Shown here piece after piece: positions 1-12,523 of a stretch of DNA of 64,000 nt. The DNA is taken from NCBI RefSeq assembly GCF_002994745.2, contig NC_037093.1, positions 67,537,510 to 67,601,509 of the forward strand, given 5' to 3'. This DNA is from Rosa chinensis (taxonomy: Eukaryota; Streptophyta; Magnoliopsida; Rosales; Rosaceae). The notes beneath the pieces are model-generated. The model had not been told where the DNA came from, ran no database searches, and saw nothing but the letters and a program-made list of their open reading frames with translations. Made by a program: the position numbers and the translations under genes. How positions within the stretch are numbered: position 1 is the stretch's first letter; each line of letters starts with the position of its first letter.

Positions 1-2299
1 AATAATAAAGCGAATTTGACTATAATTGGGGAACTACCTTATAATATCTAGTTGAATACGACATTATTTAGACTCTTTTTAACACTGCATGCTATACTAA
101 TTAATGTAACATCAATAAACATATTATTTCACGTAGGTGAGTATGGTGCAGCTGGCTGAGACTAACTAATCTCTTTCCACGGTTTTAAGTTTCTTGCTAT
201 AAACAAGTGGCAATTCGGCCATATATGATCGAAATTAATCATGGGTTTTAACATTTAACTGTATGCAGTAACCAATATGATCTCTCACAAGGTTACTTGC
301 TATAAACAAATGGAAATCAATTATTGATGTGTATGGAATAATAATATATCCAGTAGAAATGCTAGGTACATTGTTTCATATCTACCTAATTTGTTAATTT
401 ACCTACTTAGTTAGAGGCCCATTAAGTACGTTTCAGGCTCACCAATGATTTTAGTTATTTAACTATGAATTTTGTGAAAGTTTACATCAAGTACAGATAC
501 TAACCTAGCTAGGTGTAACTGAAAATAATAATATTGTTCTTGTCTGCATGTTTCGTCTTACAATGGCTACGAATCGATACTGCCCCAGTTCTATATATAT
601 TTCAACTTCCAAACATTTCTTTTAAGAATGAATTATATGTGATGACTGTAGATAAATACCAAACCAGTTATATACCAACATCATGCAAAATTATATGTTA
701 AAGAACTGAGAAAACAAATTAGTAAAAAACACCTAGCATGAAACTAATTAATTAGACCAATCAGCTAGAATGCTACCATGTGGATCGATGAATTGAATCA
801 TAGAATAATCAGGCCAATCAATTAACATTGTCGATGGCAAAGGGAGTCATAAAATTGTATTGATATATAATCTCCTTATTTAGTCGTTGTTAGAGGTGTT
901 ACTTGCTGCAATAATATTAAAACGTTGTGGAAACAAATAAACTTAAAAGGGTAATAATATGATAAATGAAGACGTATTCAAGGATACAATTTTGGTACAA
1001 GATTGGGACTAGGATGAGGCTTTAACGTAAAATTGGAAGAGAAATAATGTATACATTGTGTTCTTGTCCAATCTTGCTACTTCTTAGCTAAATCGGAGAA
1101 GCTTTTAATTTGATCGATCGGTGTAACTGGGCTATATATATATGGGCATTATGTTGTTTGTTGACATGTTCTTCGTGTTTTATGGAAGAGATGGAAACCA
1201 AACCATACAAGTAAGCATGATGACAATGAGGACGTAAACTACATATCTATATGTCATAAGCATGTATGGGTATGATGATATGAGGTACGAGCTGTTTTCT
1301 TTGTTTGCATTAGTGTTGGTGTTAGGGTTTGCGTCATTCTTTAGCCAAAACAAGAAATGAAGAGAAGGAAGGAGAACTACAGCTCTCTAGTCATACAAAT
1401 ATTAAATCTTCATGCACTTATGGAGTGATGATGGATCACAACGAGCTTCAGTAATTCTCCAACTATACCAGCTATTACACCAACATCATAAATTCTATCC
1501 GATCAACCTACACATCTTTTACTTTTGGAATAATGTAGTTTCGTTCAAGATAATTTTTATCAATGAGTATAATGTTATGATAAAGAATTTATATTATCAT
1601 ATGTATTGATGCTCCATATTATATACAATGTATTTGAAAAAAAAAAAAAATCTTCAAGAGCATGATTTTTAGATAGAACTTTCAACCATATCGCACACCA
1701 TTTTTAGACATATAATCACATATTCTTATTTTCTCATAAAAACTCTCAAAAATTAATTTTTATACACTTTTCGAACTAATAAAACTCACAAACCACAGTG
1801 CAATCTTTTTTTTTTTAATGATTTTGCACAGTCAGAAGAGAGTAAAATTCATGATGAGAATGGAATCCATAGATCCAACCCCAACAACAGCATAACAGAA
1901 GAGTAACGATGGGCCCATATATTGAGGTCAAGGTTTATACTCTTATTGTTAGTTGGATTAACGAGACGAACAGAAACATATAATACTTTTTTTTTTTTGA
2001 AATAGAAACATATAATTTTTAAACGGGCTAAGACGTACGGCTCACTAAACACCTCTAGCCCAAAAGAAACGAGAGGAAAACACTCGTAACTGTAGCAAAA
2101 GATGAAACATGAAAGCTTTTGCTGTTGGGTTCCCTTCAATCATAGTACCTCTTAAGTTAATGATAGCAAAGAACATTAACAACACCAATGCATTACCATG
2201 AAACATTGTGCTTAAAATTTCAGGAGTGAACTCCAATTCTGATCGTGTCAAATGTAAAGAAACAACAAAGATCGAAAAAAGGAAGAAAAGAAATTAAAA
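1..2299. other. AT-rich intergenic DNA, nothing recognised
   Basis: No open frame of convincing length or family resemblance was found on either strand. The short frames around 1412-1609 and 1849-2251 look like chance frames in AT-rich DNA with homopolymer runs. Confidence 0.6.
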
Positions 2300-2480
2300 G
2301 GCGTCCACGAATGTCAGCTCCGAGCACCTTTGTTGCTGCAGAAAAAGCTGTAAATGTCACTAGAGATGGCCACTGTGCCAGAAGAGTCTGCTAAAAGCAT
2401 CATCAACACCTATGATAGCTTATTCCTTGAGTGTCCCTGCATTGCAGGACATTGCTTCATTTTGAAGCAGATGTGAGCTT
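2300..2480 (-). pseudogene. Relic of the last exon of the AVT6-like transporter gene
   Basis: This stretch is a diverged duplicate of 7120-7280, the last exon and 3' flank of the intact AVT6-like gene about 4.8 kb away. Both contain the run aaatgtcactagagatggcc and a conserved splice-acceptor region (tgcattgca on the plus strand). In the relic the reading frame is broken by a stop soon after the acceptor, and the preceding exons are not visible. It looks like a truncated segmental duplicate with no function as a gene. Confidence 0.65.
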
Positions 2481-2646
2481 GGGACCAAATAAAGCTCAAT
2501 AGCTCATGCAAATGAATTTTGAAATTGGTATTCAATGATAAAAGTCCTCATCCATCCACATGCAAATAAATTGGAGAAACATTTTTGCTAGTAAGAATTT
2601 TTACTGTCCTTGCTAAGAACAATCTATTTTGGACTCAAAAGCATCA

Positions 2647-2870
2647 TTAAGCCAGCCCACTGAAGTATACAGATAAGCAAGATAAACAATATCTTCCTAT
2701 GCTCAGAATCAAGTTCAAGAATGCCCTGATCAACACGCTCCTCTCCTTCAGTATCTTTATACAGCCAACAAGACAACAACCACTGAGCAATGCACCCCGA
2801 ACTACGTAATTAGGCTTCACAGGCATGGAACCTATCATATACGTACGCTGCTTCATCTAAGGAAAGACCC
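2647..2870 (-). pseudogene. Pentatricopeptide-repeat (PPR) protein fragment, E-domain region
   Basis: The minus-strand translation contains GSMPVKPNYVVRGALLSGC. This closely resembles the start of the E domain of plant PLS-class PPR proteins, whose usual form is SMPxxPNxxVWGALLSAC. The key tryptophan is replaced by arginine. A further stretch (about 2650-2730) fits the following motif only after a frame change. No other repeats flank it. PPR proteins bind organellar RNA, but this scrap has no start, no repeats and a disrupted frame, so it is a relic. Confidence 0.5.
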
Positions 2871-3543
2871 GACATGCTTTCTCCATCATATCAAAATACT
2901 GCAGGCCCTTGTGTTATTGTGTACCAATTGGTTAAAAGGTAAGATTGTTTGGCTTCGATCACTCTCTGTGTTCAATCATTTTACCAACACTCAAAAGCTT
3001 CATCGCATGGCCATTAATGGCCAAGAGTAATCTTCACCAAAGAAGCTGTCAGATTTCTTATTATACCCCTTTGCATACCCTTTTCACATTATTCTCTCCT
3101 TTTGCAAGATCATGGAGCGAAACAAAACAGGGACTGTATGTAACTGCATGGAAGAAATGGCGTCGAGTATGAATAATTTCAGTTTCTTTGAAAGTCTTTG
3201 TATCTTGATTGTAAGAGACCACAAGCTGGCTATCACACATCATCAGGATTTCCCCATATTAATCGAGAACATAATCGGTTCATATATATTTTCAAACTGG
3301 AATGTACATGCATACGGGTACTCAATGACCCGAATTTTAGTCCAAGAGTACTTGGACACCATAGTCCTTCATAGCCCACATATAAAGTTTACCACCAACA
3401 CCAAACACACACAATGAGAGACAACCTTCCCACACCCCAAACGTACGTCAAACAACCGTCCTGAAAGTAAAGTCGCTCTGCATGTTGAAGGCGGTGGTAG
3501 TCTTCGAAATTTTTCTGTTTCGAAATTGAAAGAATGTATAAAC
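2871..3543. other. Intergenic stretch, nothing recognised
   Basis: Short overlapping frames occur on both strands, but none shows a recognisable domain. The region ends at the target-site duplication of the solo LTR. Confidence 0.5.
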
Positions 3544-5763
3544 TGAGATGTAACGCCCCAAGCTGCACCTCACCAGCTTAAGCACGTCACAGTGCCGCGG
3601 GCCTCTAAAACATAAACCGAATGCTCGATTTATATTCTAGAGAACCGCTAGGCATTTTATTTGAGAACTTTTCGTATAAACACAGCGGAAGCTACAAATA
3701 TTTTTGAGGTGAAAAATCCTTCAGTAGCTAAAATTTATTTCATTCGTCGAGAACTTGAAATGAATTCTCACACACAAGGTACGAACTTCAAGGAAACGAG
3801 AACTCAACCAAAATTGACACAAAGCTAACTATCAACAAGTCTCGAAATACGAAGTTCGAGAAATAGAATTTAGAACAAGGTCTAAACGACAAAATTTACC
3901 GAACTTGTTCCGCACACCCAGCTCCGTCCGCTATTGTCCCGTCACCAGTGCACAGTACCTGCATCCACACTGTTGTAGGGGTGAGCTTTCGTCCTTGCTG
4001 CTCTTACAGGAACTCTACCACGACTAGGTTTGAAACCACTAAATATATATTTGGGATCCCAGTATGAAAAAAATGCTTAAATCAAACATTTTAAAGGAAC
4101 GACAAACTTTAATGTTTTTCAATCTTGAAAACAGATGCATGATGCTTAAATAAATACGGCGCCAAATCCAAATATTACCTGATGGCCGGTCCCATAGACC
4201 CACTACACGACCTTACCTCAAATTAATTTATCACCAGGTAAGCGTAGCGAGAGCGTCCGCTACCTAGCTACACACACGGATCGGGTTGTCATTGCGATCG
4301 CTCACCGTCCGACCGGTGTAACTAACCCTCCGGAGGTTTTGGGGATCGAACCCAAGGAAGTCAGAGCCACCCTTCGCTCTCAAGCCATCACATTTCTCAC
4401 ATGGTTTGGTTAGTATGCATTGCATTTGAACATGACCAAACCATACCCACTAACGTGCATCATTTAATAACAATATAAGAAAATCGCTAACCGAGGAGAG
4501 TCCTGAATCCCCTACCTGGATTTCGATGCTTTCTGTCATGTACTCCGAGAGTCGCGAACCTTCCGTTCCTTGGGTAACTGGAGTCCTAGATTCCGACATT
4601 TCGATGGTTAATATCTTTGGAACAATTACAGAAAATCTCGACGATTAATATATATCGTCCAAACCAACTTTTCCTGATTTGATCAGGAGTTGACCAACTT
4701 TGACCATTGTTTGACCAATCGAGGCAGGCTCGATAATTTACTCGAATTACCAAACAATTAATTGAACCTACGATAGCGATCAATTACCATTACATCGAAG
4801 TAAATCACGCAATGACTTAGTTTCAAATATATTAGGTGTACCGTAATTTACTAAGGCCACCCAATATATTATTTCCTTTTCTTTAATTAACAATGTCGTC
4901 ACATAGTAATTCAACGGAATTTACCATGGACACCCAAAACATATTCCAACCGTTTCTACACATCCACAATTATTTTCTTCACAACCCTTTTACATTACAA
5001 AATGTCCTAGCAAATCTTAACCCAACATCAACTTGCAGAACCTGAAACAAACTCAAACTACCAAGTGCTACTACACTTAACGATCAACATACGAACTCCA
5101 GCAAGCAACTCCAATTCATAATTAACCCCATCTTACTAACTAGAACAACGTAGCAAGCCCAACTTGAATTCACAGTAACCATACGAGCAGTATTTCAATT
5201 CAAGAGTAAGAATTTACCCTCAAGCTTATGATTAGTAACGGTCGACTTAACGATCAGCCACCATCCTCATGTGTATGCCCAAACTCCGACGAACGAGCTG
5301 AGGGATTCGACGTACTTCCAGCTGGTACCTCTCGAATTTAGCTCCAGTCTAAGCCAACCCACAACAATAGACGGTGACAAGGTAGAAAGAGAACCAGAAA
5401 AGGCCAGAAGGGTCGCCGGCGGCAATATCAACGGTGAACCCGAAACGAACCCAGAAACCAAAATCGTCAAAACGTGATCCAATTTAAAAACTAGTTACAT
5501 AAACGTGTAGGGTAAGGCGAGAGGAGGAACTTCCATACCGAAGGCGGCCCAAGCGGCGGCCGGAAATTGCAGAAACTCGCCGGAGCAGTTGCTGCTTCTC
5601 ACCGTCGAGTCTCCCTCCTCGTCCGGTGCATGGGCTATCAAAGGCCACAGGCGTGACGGTGACGACGAGATGAAGCTATTGGTGGCCGAGCGCCGTCGTG
5701 GGGTGGCCGGACGTGGAAGTTCCAGTCGGGTCACTTGCCGGGTTGCTGCGTCCGGGTCAGAGC

Positions 5764-5790
5764 TCCCAGCTCTCTCTCTCTCTCTCTCTC
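5764..5790. repeat. (CT)n microsatellite inside the solo LTR
   Basis: The plus strand reads a run of ctctctct at this position, just downstream (minus strand) of the LTR TATA box. Confidence 0.8.
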
Positions 5791-5828
5791 GTGTTTTCTG
5801 ATTGAATCTCTGTCCTTGATCTGATCAA

Positions 5829-5845
5829 GGGCTTTATATACCTGA
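5829..5845 (-). promoter_or_regulatory. TATA box of the solo LTR
   Basis: Reading the minus strand, tatataaag lies about 40-60 bases upstream of a (CT/GA)n tract at 5764-5790. This is the typical place of an LTR promoter. Confidence 0.45.
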
Positions 5846-6174
5846 ACCAAAATTGAAATCAAGGACCAGGATGAAGCGGTGGATAGATCAACGGCCAGGA
5901 TTGCACCGCAGAAAATCCTATTTCTTTAATTTATTTTCTAGAATTCCACAACTTCGGAAAATAGCTATAAATAGCTCGGGTGTCCAGAAAATTCTCCGAA
6001 AATTTCCACGAACTCGTCATGACGTGTACTTTATTATCCAACCCTTAAATTAAGGATTTCACCTTGTGAAAATTTCCAAAAATACTCTCAAGCACTTTAA
6101 TCATTACCGAGATCATAAATTAATTTCCAACGATCTCAACTTAACTCGACAAATTTTCTGGGGCTCACATGAGA

Positions 6175-7153
6175 ACCATCAAAATTGGTGGGAACACAAT
6201 GAAGAGCTTCATGCAGAAGCGAATTGAATGGTAAGCTAACTCATGGAACAGATATAAGCTTTCGGATTTATATGGAAGGGTTATTAATGGATTATAAAGG
6301 TCACATTGGGATTCTCTCTTTTGGGCTATTAAATGAAATCCTTTAATCCAAACCCATACAGACAACGTGAGCTAGGCCCAAGGCCTAGACCCGATATGAA
6401 CCAGCATTACCCTAACCAGTGGGGCCGCGGGTTTCCCGGTTGCCTGTTGATCTTGTGGAGGATGTAGGGGAAGGAGGACATGGTTTGCTTATTGCTCTTG
6501 TGGCATTTTGTCTCCTTGAGTAAATGTCTCAAGGTTGACGAATCGACGGTAAATGACCCATTAAGCAGTTTGCAACTTTGCTAACCTTGCCCTCTTTACA
6601 AATTACAACATTTCAAATTAACAATACAAAGAGCATATATTTTCTGAGATGAACTCTGAGATAGAGGTGTAAACAGTTGGCTCATGAATGAGTACAACAT
6701 GACACGACATGAATTGATCATCAGTATAGTAGACAAATAGAACCAAAGTCTGACCAAAATATACTTGATCAAGTAAACAGATCAAGTATAGTAGACACAG
6801 CATGACACCGCGTAAGCTATACACAACATGAGTAGAAGCATTTTAACGGTGAACAACATTAACAACATTATTACTCCAATGGGGGAATTCTTCCTGGTAA
6901 TGGGAATTGATAAACATGACTGGCAAGGACATGGGCAGTAATTGGATAATGGCTTGAGCACACAAATTTTTCTATTAAATAATCGAGTACCAGTCGTATA
7001 TGGTGCTTGAAAATTTGAAGTAAGACGATAGCAGAAAGATGGTATACTCCAATTCTGATGAAAAGAATGATTAACATTTTTCCCGAGTAAAAAAAAAAAA
7101 AAGAACAAAAGAAATTGATGTATGCATGTCAGATTCGAGCTCCTCCTTTGTTA
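6175..7153. other. 3' flank of the AVT6-like gene
   Basis: No gene is recognised between the solo LTR and the stop codon of the AVT6-like gene. A short sequence around atcagtatagtagaca is repeated at about 6719 and 6782. The part nearest 7153 is the probable 3' untranslated region of the transporter. Confidence 0.5.
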
Positions 7154-9611
7154 CTACAAAAAAAAGCTGTAAATGTCACTAGAGATGGCCACTATGCTGG
7201 AAGAGACTGCTAAAAGGATCATCACCCATGATATTAGTCTGTCCTTCTTTGTTGCAATTCCATGAGCATCCCTGCATTGCATATAAATTATAATGTATAT
7301 CATTTATACTTGAAAATCGTCATTATTTGACACATAATAAGATGTGGGGAAAGGCATGGCTATCAAATCAAAGAAAGGAGGTCTCTTCTCATTCAAGAAA
7401 AACAACAGTACTAACTGCAGCTCCTATTTTTGCAGTTTGTCCTTTCTGTTTTTAAAACACAGGTCTTAACATGCAGCTTAGAAAACCTGATATATCACTG
7501 TTTTTTTTATAAAAAAAAAACCTAACATAGAAAATAGCAGATGTTTAAGAGAATCGAACAGCTGACGGGAAGAAATAGGCTATTGAGCTGTTAAAAAAAA
7601 AAAAAAAACCTGATTTATCAGACACCAAACATTAGCATCATCACAAGTTCGATCATTACAGTCACTGTTGCTTGCTTACCTGAGGGCAACGGCAGCTGGA
7701 AATATGAAACCAACGGAGATCGCAGCAGTAGCACCTGTGAACTGAAAGGCATCCCAGATACTAGGAATAAAATTGGCTCCCGAAAAGATAAAACCCATGA
7801 GTGCTGCTGTTACTGAGTAGAATCTTCGGTTGTCAAAGGCAATAGGAATGGCACAGGGAAAAAGAAGCCCGTCCAAATTGAGGCGAAGGGAGAAAAATAC
7901 AATTGGGAAAACAAGCATCAGGTGGAGGCCATAGCTCACTCTAACAATATCATCAAGAAATGAGCTATATGGAATTCCAAGATCACCATCAAAATTTGCC
8001 AGTACATCATCCAGTGTTTGATCCCCAAAGAGAAGAACACCAAAGAAGCTGGTCGCAACGTACACAGATGAGCAAAATGTAAGTGATGTTCGTACTATTG
8101 ACTTCATCTGGTTAGGGTCTACTAGCTCGTTCTCAATAGGGTGAACTGCAATCAAGTACATCAAGAAAGTCATCAGCTAGCTAAAACAAGACACATTGTT
8201 GCATTGAGCAGTCTTACAATTACGCCATCCATCAGCATTGCAAAAATTAGAATCAAAGACTATTCAGTGAGTCGGGTTGAACTGCCAAGTTATGGAATGA
8301 AATTCACGTCAAAATGTCATATTAGACATCAAGAATTCAACACTGAAAATGACACCACGTTTCTTCATCTGTATGCTTAATGAGCAAGATGCAATAACTA
8401 ACAACATTAAGTATGCATAACATGCATCAACCAACCAAAACCTTCTGCAAGTGAAACGAGCATTTTTAATCACTCACTATCGAATACAGAGCATTAGTTT
8501 CTCAGCTAATGACATTGTCAAAACAACAGTACTTACAACACAAACCTAGCAGTCTATAGCACGCAAATGTACGTACTTGAGGCAGTGAAAATATTCAGCA
8601 AAATCAACCCGAATTTAGCTTTCAAAAAACTTACTGTTATGGTGGCAGATATAGGCAGTAACAAGAATGGGAATGGTAGTGAAAAGCTTCCAAAAGGATG
8701 CTTGGTCCTCAAGCTTCGGCATCAACCGTGGAAATCCAATCCCTCCTTCTATCAACTTAACTATCGCCACTCCGGCTATGATCGCCACAAACACAACCGC
8801 CAAACCAACTGACAATGCCGATGTGTATCTCAACGAATCTACCATCATCACCGGAATAACAAAATTTACAGAAATCAGTCACTACATTTCAGCAATAATT
8901 ACTGTGCAAGGGGTTCAAAAGTAAAAAGTAAAAAGTAAAAAAAAAGTAGAGCGGGTGAATGTACCCACGCGCTTGAAAGAAATAAGAGGCGCGAGCACAA
9001 AGAGCGTGGTGAAAAGTAGCAGCGAGAATCGCGCGGTCCACCAACGCTGACCAAACCATTCCTCCATCACACCCGAGTGGTGGACCCCACCCGACCAGGT
9101 CCCCGACAGCACATCACCTGCAAAAACCAATACGACGTCGTCAAACACCGACCCTCTAAAATCTAAAATCTCCTCTGACCGACGTTGACCAACCGAAAAG
9201 GAAATTACCGATGATGATCATGTAGACGACGAGCATGCCGAGGTTGTTGACGACGACGCAGACCTGGAGGAGGTTCCGTCCGGGCCCACCGAACGAGTCG
9301 CCGACCAGACCGGAATACGAGGATGTCTTGGAGGCGCGTGTGAACCGGAGGATCATGTCGATGGACGATTCGGTCAGCACGGCGCCCAATACGATCATAA
9401 TTAGGCCGGGAATCAACCCCAGTTGCTTGACGGCGGACGGCAGGGCCATGATTCCGGCGCCGACGATTGTGGTGGAGAGGTTGAACACGGCGCCGGAGAA
9501 CGACGCTCCGAAGAAGCCGGCCTCGACGCGCTCATTGTCGTCGCGCTTTTGGGGTAACAGCGGGGCTTTGGGGCTCCGCCGGAATTTCCTGTCGGCGGTC
9601 GGAATTGTCAT
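7154..9611 (-). CDS. AVT6-like vacuolar amino-acid transporter (AAAP/SLC38 family)
   Basis: Five exons join without frame break: 9209-9611, 8965-9117, 8635-8838, 7680-8145 and 7154-7271, giving 447 residues. The start chosen is MTIPTADRKFRRS; an in-frame ATG at 9737 lies upstream, but the family begins at the later one. Family hallmarks are GAVFNLSTTIVGAGIMALP near residue 40, VYMIIIGDVLSG, HNIHPIENELVDPNQ, DDVLANFDGDLGIP and FIPSIWDAFQFTGATAA, followed by a last exon IATKKDRLISWVMI. About eleven membrane spans are expected. AVT6 proteins export amino acids such as Asp and Glu from the vacuole; the substrate here is inferred from the family. Every splice site used is GT-AG. A broken copy of the last exon lies at 2300-2480. 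Confidence 0.92.
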
Positions 9612-10860
9612 CGATTTTCCGTTGGGAAAGACCGTTGGGTATTTTGGATGTGGTGGAGGGAGCTGGGAGTTTGGTGACGGTCTTTTATTTTTGTTTGAGT
9701 GGTGGAACCGAACCGATAGCCAATACAGAGTTGACACGTAAGCGACGTTTTATTTGGAGCATTTTGGTAATTTGATATTGGGATTGCCGGTCGTTGCCGT
9801 TTTGTGAAGACCAAAGAAAAAGTTTGGTAAAGCCGTTACGTGATGCCAACACAGATGGGACCCAAACCAGTAATTTATATTAGGAACCGAATAAATGAGT
9901 ATCGGTCCCCTAAAAAGAAAACAAATAATGAGATAAATTGGACTCTTACCCACAAAAAAAAAACGATTAATATTTAAGTAAGATGTTAAGTGAATCCATT
10001 AATCTGCAGCCCAATTTAACGTATTACCCAAGCCTTTTGTGAAATTGTGATTGTTCTTGAAATTCCCAAAGGGGTAATTCGAGATTTTTATTAAGAAGGA
10101 TTTTGATAATCAAAGATAATCAAATACTTGCGATCGTTTAGTTTTATACTATGATATATAATAAATAGTTGTAAATTATTTCATTCAATCTCGTTGACTA
10201 CAAATTAAATTGGTTTTTTTTTTCCCTTAAAAAGAAAATAGAAAAAATGTACCAAAATGACCCTAAAATATTAAAAAACTTTACAACTCATAAATTAGAT
10301 AGGGGTAATGTAGTCAAATTAAAAAATAAACAGAAAATAGGAAAAAGAAAAAAAAATGGTGAAAGTGAAACAGATAAGAACTTGAAAAATAACTACCCAC
10401 TTTTATAAAAAACTACCCTCTCCTGTAACAAAAAAAAATCCCAATTCCTATTAAAAAAAAATACAACAACATTCACGCACATAGTGTGTGAGGCCCATCT
10501 AGTTTTATATAGTGCAAGGTACTCAAAGTGCTTTCCTTAAAATAAAATAAAAATAGTGCAAGGTACTCTTTGATTTTACCGAGGCCTCATACATTTATGA
10601 GATTCATTCTAGAAAAGAAAACAACATTTATGAGATTTTTTTTCTTTCGTATATATTCCTAAAAGGAAAGAGAGTCAAATTCCTACAAGAAAAAGGAAAA
10701 AACTAGGGCAAGAACATCGATCCGGATCCCAGTCCAAACACGCTACAGCACAGAACAAATCAACTATCCCAGATTGAAGAGGCCACTAACAAAACCTGCA
10801 AATACTAAAATAACTTTCCTGACCCATAAACGATGTCCTAAATCTTTAGACGAGACTAAC
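9612..10860. other. Promoter side of the AVT6-like gene and AT-rich spacer
   Basis: Bases just above 9611 are the 5' untranslated region and promoter of the minus-strand transporter. The remainder up to about 10860 is AT-rich with A and T homopolymers and shows no coding potential. A short repeat tagtgcaaggtactc occurs at about 10510 and 10554. Confidence 0.5.
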
Positions 10861-10961
10861 CAAAATCAGATCGATTTTGATTGAAAATCCAGTACCAGAA
10901 ACTCGGAAGAAAATTAATGTCCTTACCTGCCAAAAAACCGGTGAATCTTTGCACTATTTCT

Positions 10962-11370
10962 ATGTTTGCCGACGATTTACTAGCCTTAATCCTCAACCGG
11001 GTGACCGAGCCGGTCGACCGAAAATCGTTCTCCGAGGTCTGCAAGCAGTGGTTTCGGGTGGAGGCATTTAGCCGATCATCGATTCGTGTTCTCGATCTCG
11101 GTTATCTTCGTTTTGAATTGTCCAGGTACCCAAACTTGGTGACATTCGAACCATCCAAGTGTGTTTTCAAAGGCCACCTCAGGTTCTTGGCCCAAACAGG
11201 CCCCAAACTCGAGGCCATCAACCATAGCACCACAGAGTCAGGCTGGCTCGACATATGTTTTGGGGTAGACTCTCTATGTGGTCTAGGGGTGATGGTGTTT
11301 GGACTTCACCAGGTTTGTACAAATTGGGGTCTTACCCTGCTCTTTCATTGCTCGAAGAGATGACCGCATA
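10962..11370 (+). pseudogene. F-box/LRR protein N-terminal fragment (copy 1)
   Basis: From the ATG at 10962 the frame reads MFADDLLALILNRVTEPVDR, followed by SFSEVCKQWFRVE. This is the N-terminal F-box of a plant F-box/LRR (FBL) protein. It continues with PNLVTFE and FLAQTGPKLEAIN, which match the start of the LRR region in copy 3 at 18016. An upstream in-frame ATG exists at 10881. The frame ends at 11363 after an unrelated tail, so LRRs are missing and the sequence then becomes a squalene-epoxidase fragment. F-box proteins select targets for SCF ubiquitin ligases; this truncated copy is probably not functional, although the F-box itself is open. Confidence 0.7.
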
Positions 11371-11640
11371 TATATGCACCTCTTAATACTATTTGTGACG
11401 GCCACTCTCTCTGCTTCGCCCTGCAATCCTAAGGTGAGCTTTGCATGTTACAGTGGCAAAGTAACCAAGAGCAGAAAAAACATTTTAGTATTCCATGTAT
11501 GCCTAGGAGTAGAAGTTCTTATTTTTTAAGATTTTTTTTTTAAGAATGAATTTTCGTTAAATCAAAGAGTATCATTAATTTTGTATTGGCAGGTGGATGT
11601 GCCCTCTGGTTTTGTTGGTTTGGTTATGAAGAATTGGTAC
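11368..11640 (+). pseudogene. Squalene epoxidase gene fragment (end of exon 4, intron 4, start of exon 5)
   Basis: This segment is collinear with 35005-35220 in the intact squalene-epoxidase gene. Shared runs include atgcacctctta, tcctaaggtgag (exon 4/intron 4 border), aagagcaga inside the intron, and ggtggatgtgcc at the start of exon 5. Because intron sequence is retained, the copy arose from DNA and not from mRNA. The exon 5 part stops after about 50 bases. It is diverged, and part of intron 4 is enlarged. It is non-functional. Confidence 0.75.
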
Positions 11641-12060
11641 TAGTTGACCTTTGCCCCAACTTTGTTTAAATATTTGCAGTGTTCTCCATTGAAGATGCTC
11701 GGCCGTCTCTTCCCTCCTTCCTTCATACACCTAAAAAAGGAGGAGGCAGGGATCCAATGGATTTACGCGCCAATGTCCTATTTCTCTGCTGGGTGACGAT
11801 TTGTTAGCCTCAGTCCTCAACTGGGTCAGCAAGCCATATGATACAAGGGTGTTGCTATATGTATCCAGCAAATTTCATAATGTACCCAGCATTTCAATAT
11901 TTTGCTTCATATTTCCAATATTATCCTTTATTTTGGAAAAAAAAAAAACTCAAACTCGCCTAAATATCCCTAGACTGCACTCTTCCACCTTCTCCAACCT
12001 TTTGGTATTAATTCCTCTGTTTTGGGTCGTTTATACGATGACCTGGTGGCGACTTTAGGT

Positions 12061-12276
12061 CTTTAGTTCATGGTCAGGCCTTGAAAGTTGTACATGTTAG
12101 AAGAAGTGCAAATTCTGTTGCACATTTGATGGCAGCCTATGCTGCATCTACTTGTCAGGAATTTTTGTTTTCATCTACTCCTTTACTAGTTGCAGTTGCA
12201 GCAGAACTTGGCATTATGTAATTTTTCCTCATTTCAATAAAGAGTGACCTCCTTCTTATCAAAAAAGAAAAAAACA
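12061..12276 (+). mobile_element. 3' end of a LINE (RNase H-like tail)
   Basis: A frame ending at the taa near 12220 reads VVHVRRSANSVAHLMAAYAA, followed by a short tail. This is the C-terminal end of the RVT_3-type RNase H domain found in plant LINEs (H-V-R-x-x-N-x-x-A-H pattern). It is followed by cctcatttcaataaagagtg and an A-rich tail at 12260-12276, a typical plant LINE 3' end. It is strongly 5'-truncated. Confidence 0.6.
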
Positions 12277-12523
12277 TTGGTGACCCCCAAACTCCATCTC
12301 ATCTTCTCTGTATTTCTGCCCAAGCCTTTTGAGTTTTGACGGTCATATAATACCCTGCATAATGAAAAACATATATATTTGTGTTTCCCTATTTACATTC
12401 TGGAATTTCTTCTTCTTCCTTTTTCTTTTGGCTGAAACTGATATTTTATTTTTTTTAATACTGAAAGCATAAATCCCGTTGTTCATTAGTTGGTCATGTA
12501 AATTATATCAGTATGAATGATTA

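Larger units (their letters stand above)
3549..6169 (-). mobile_element. Solo LTR, probably of a Ty3/gypsy-type retrotransposon, 2.6 kb
   Basis: The segment begins with tgtaacgcccc and ends with ggggctcaca, so its ends are TG...CA. It is flanked by the perfect 5-bp direct repeat TGAGA at 3544-3548 and 6170-6174, the signature of LTR-element integration. There is no internal coding region and no second LTR, so it is a solo LTR left by recombination. On the minus strand a TATA box (gtatataaagccc, about 5831-5843) precedes a CT-rich leader, which sets the transcriptional direction as minus. The end GGGGCGTTACA in that orientation is familiar from plant gypsy LTRs. The family assignment is inferred. 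Confidence 0.75.

Noticed and set aside
5271..5801. Several open frames on both strands in GC-rich DNA
   Set aside because: They lie inside the solo LTR and show no domain; they are the usual untranslated LTR leader.
9235..9741. Plus-strand 168-residue frame
   Set aside because: It lies opposite exon 1 of the AVT6-like gene, whose family motifs are unmistakable. The frame is a by-product of GC-rich coding sequence.
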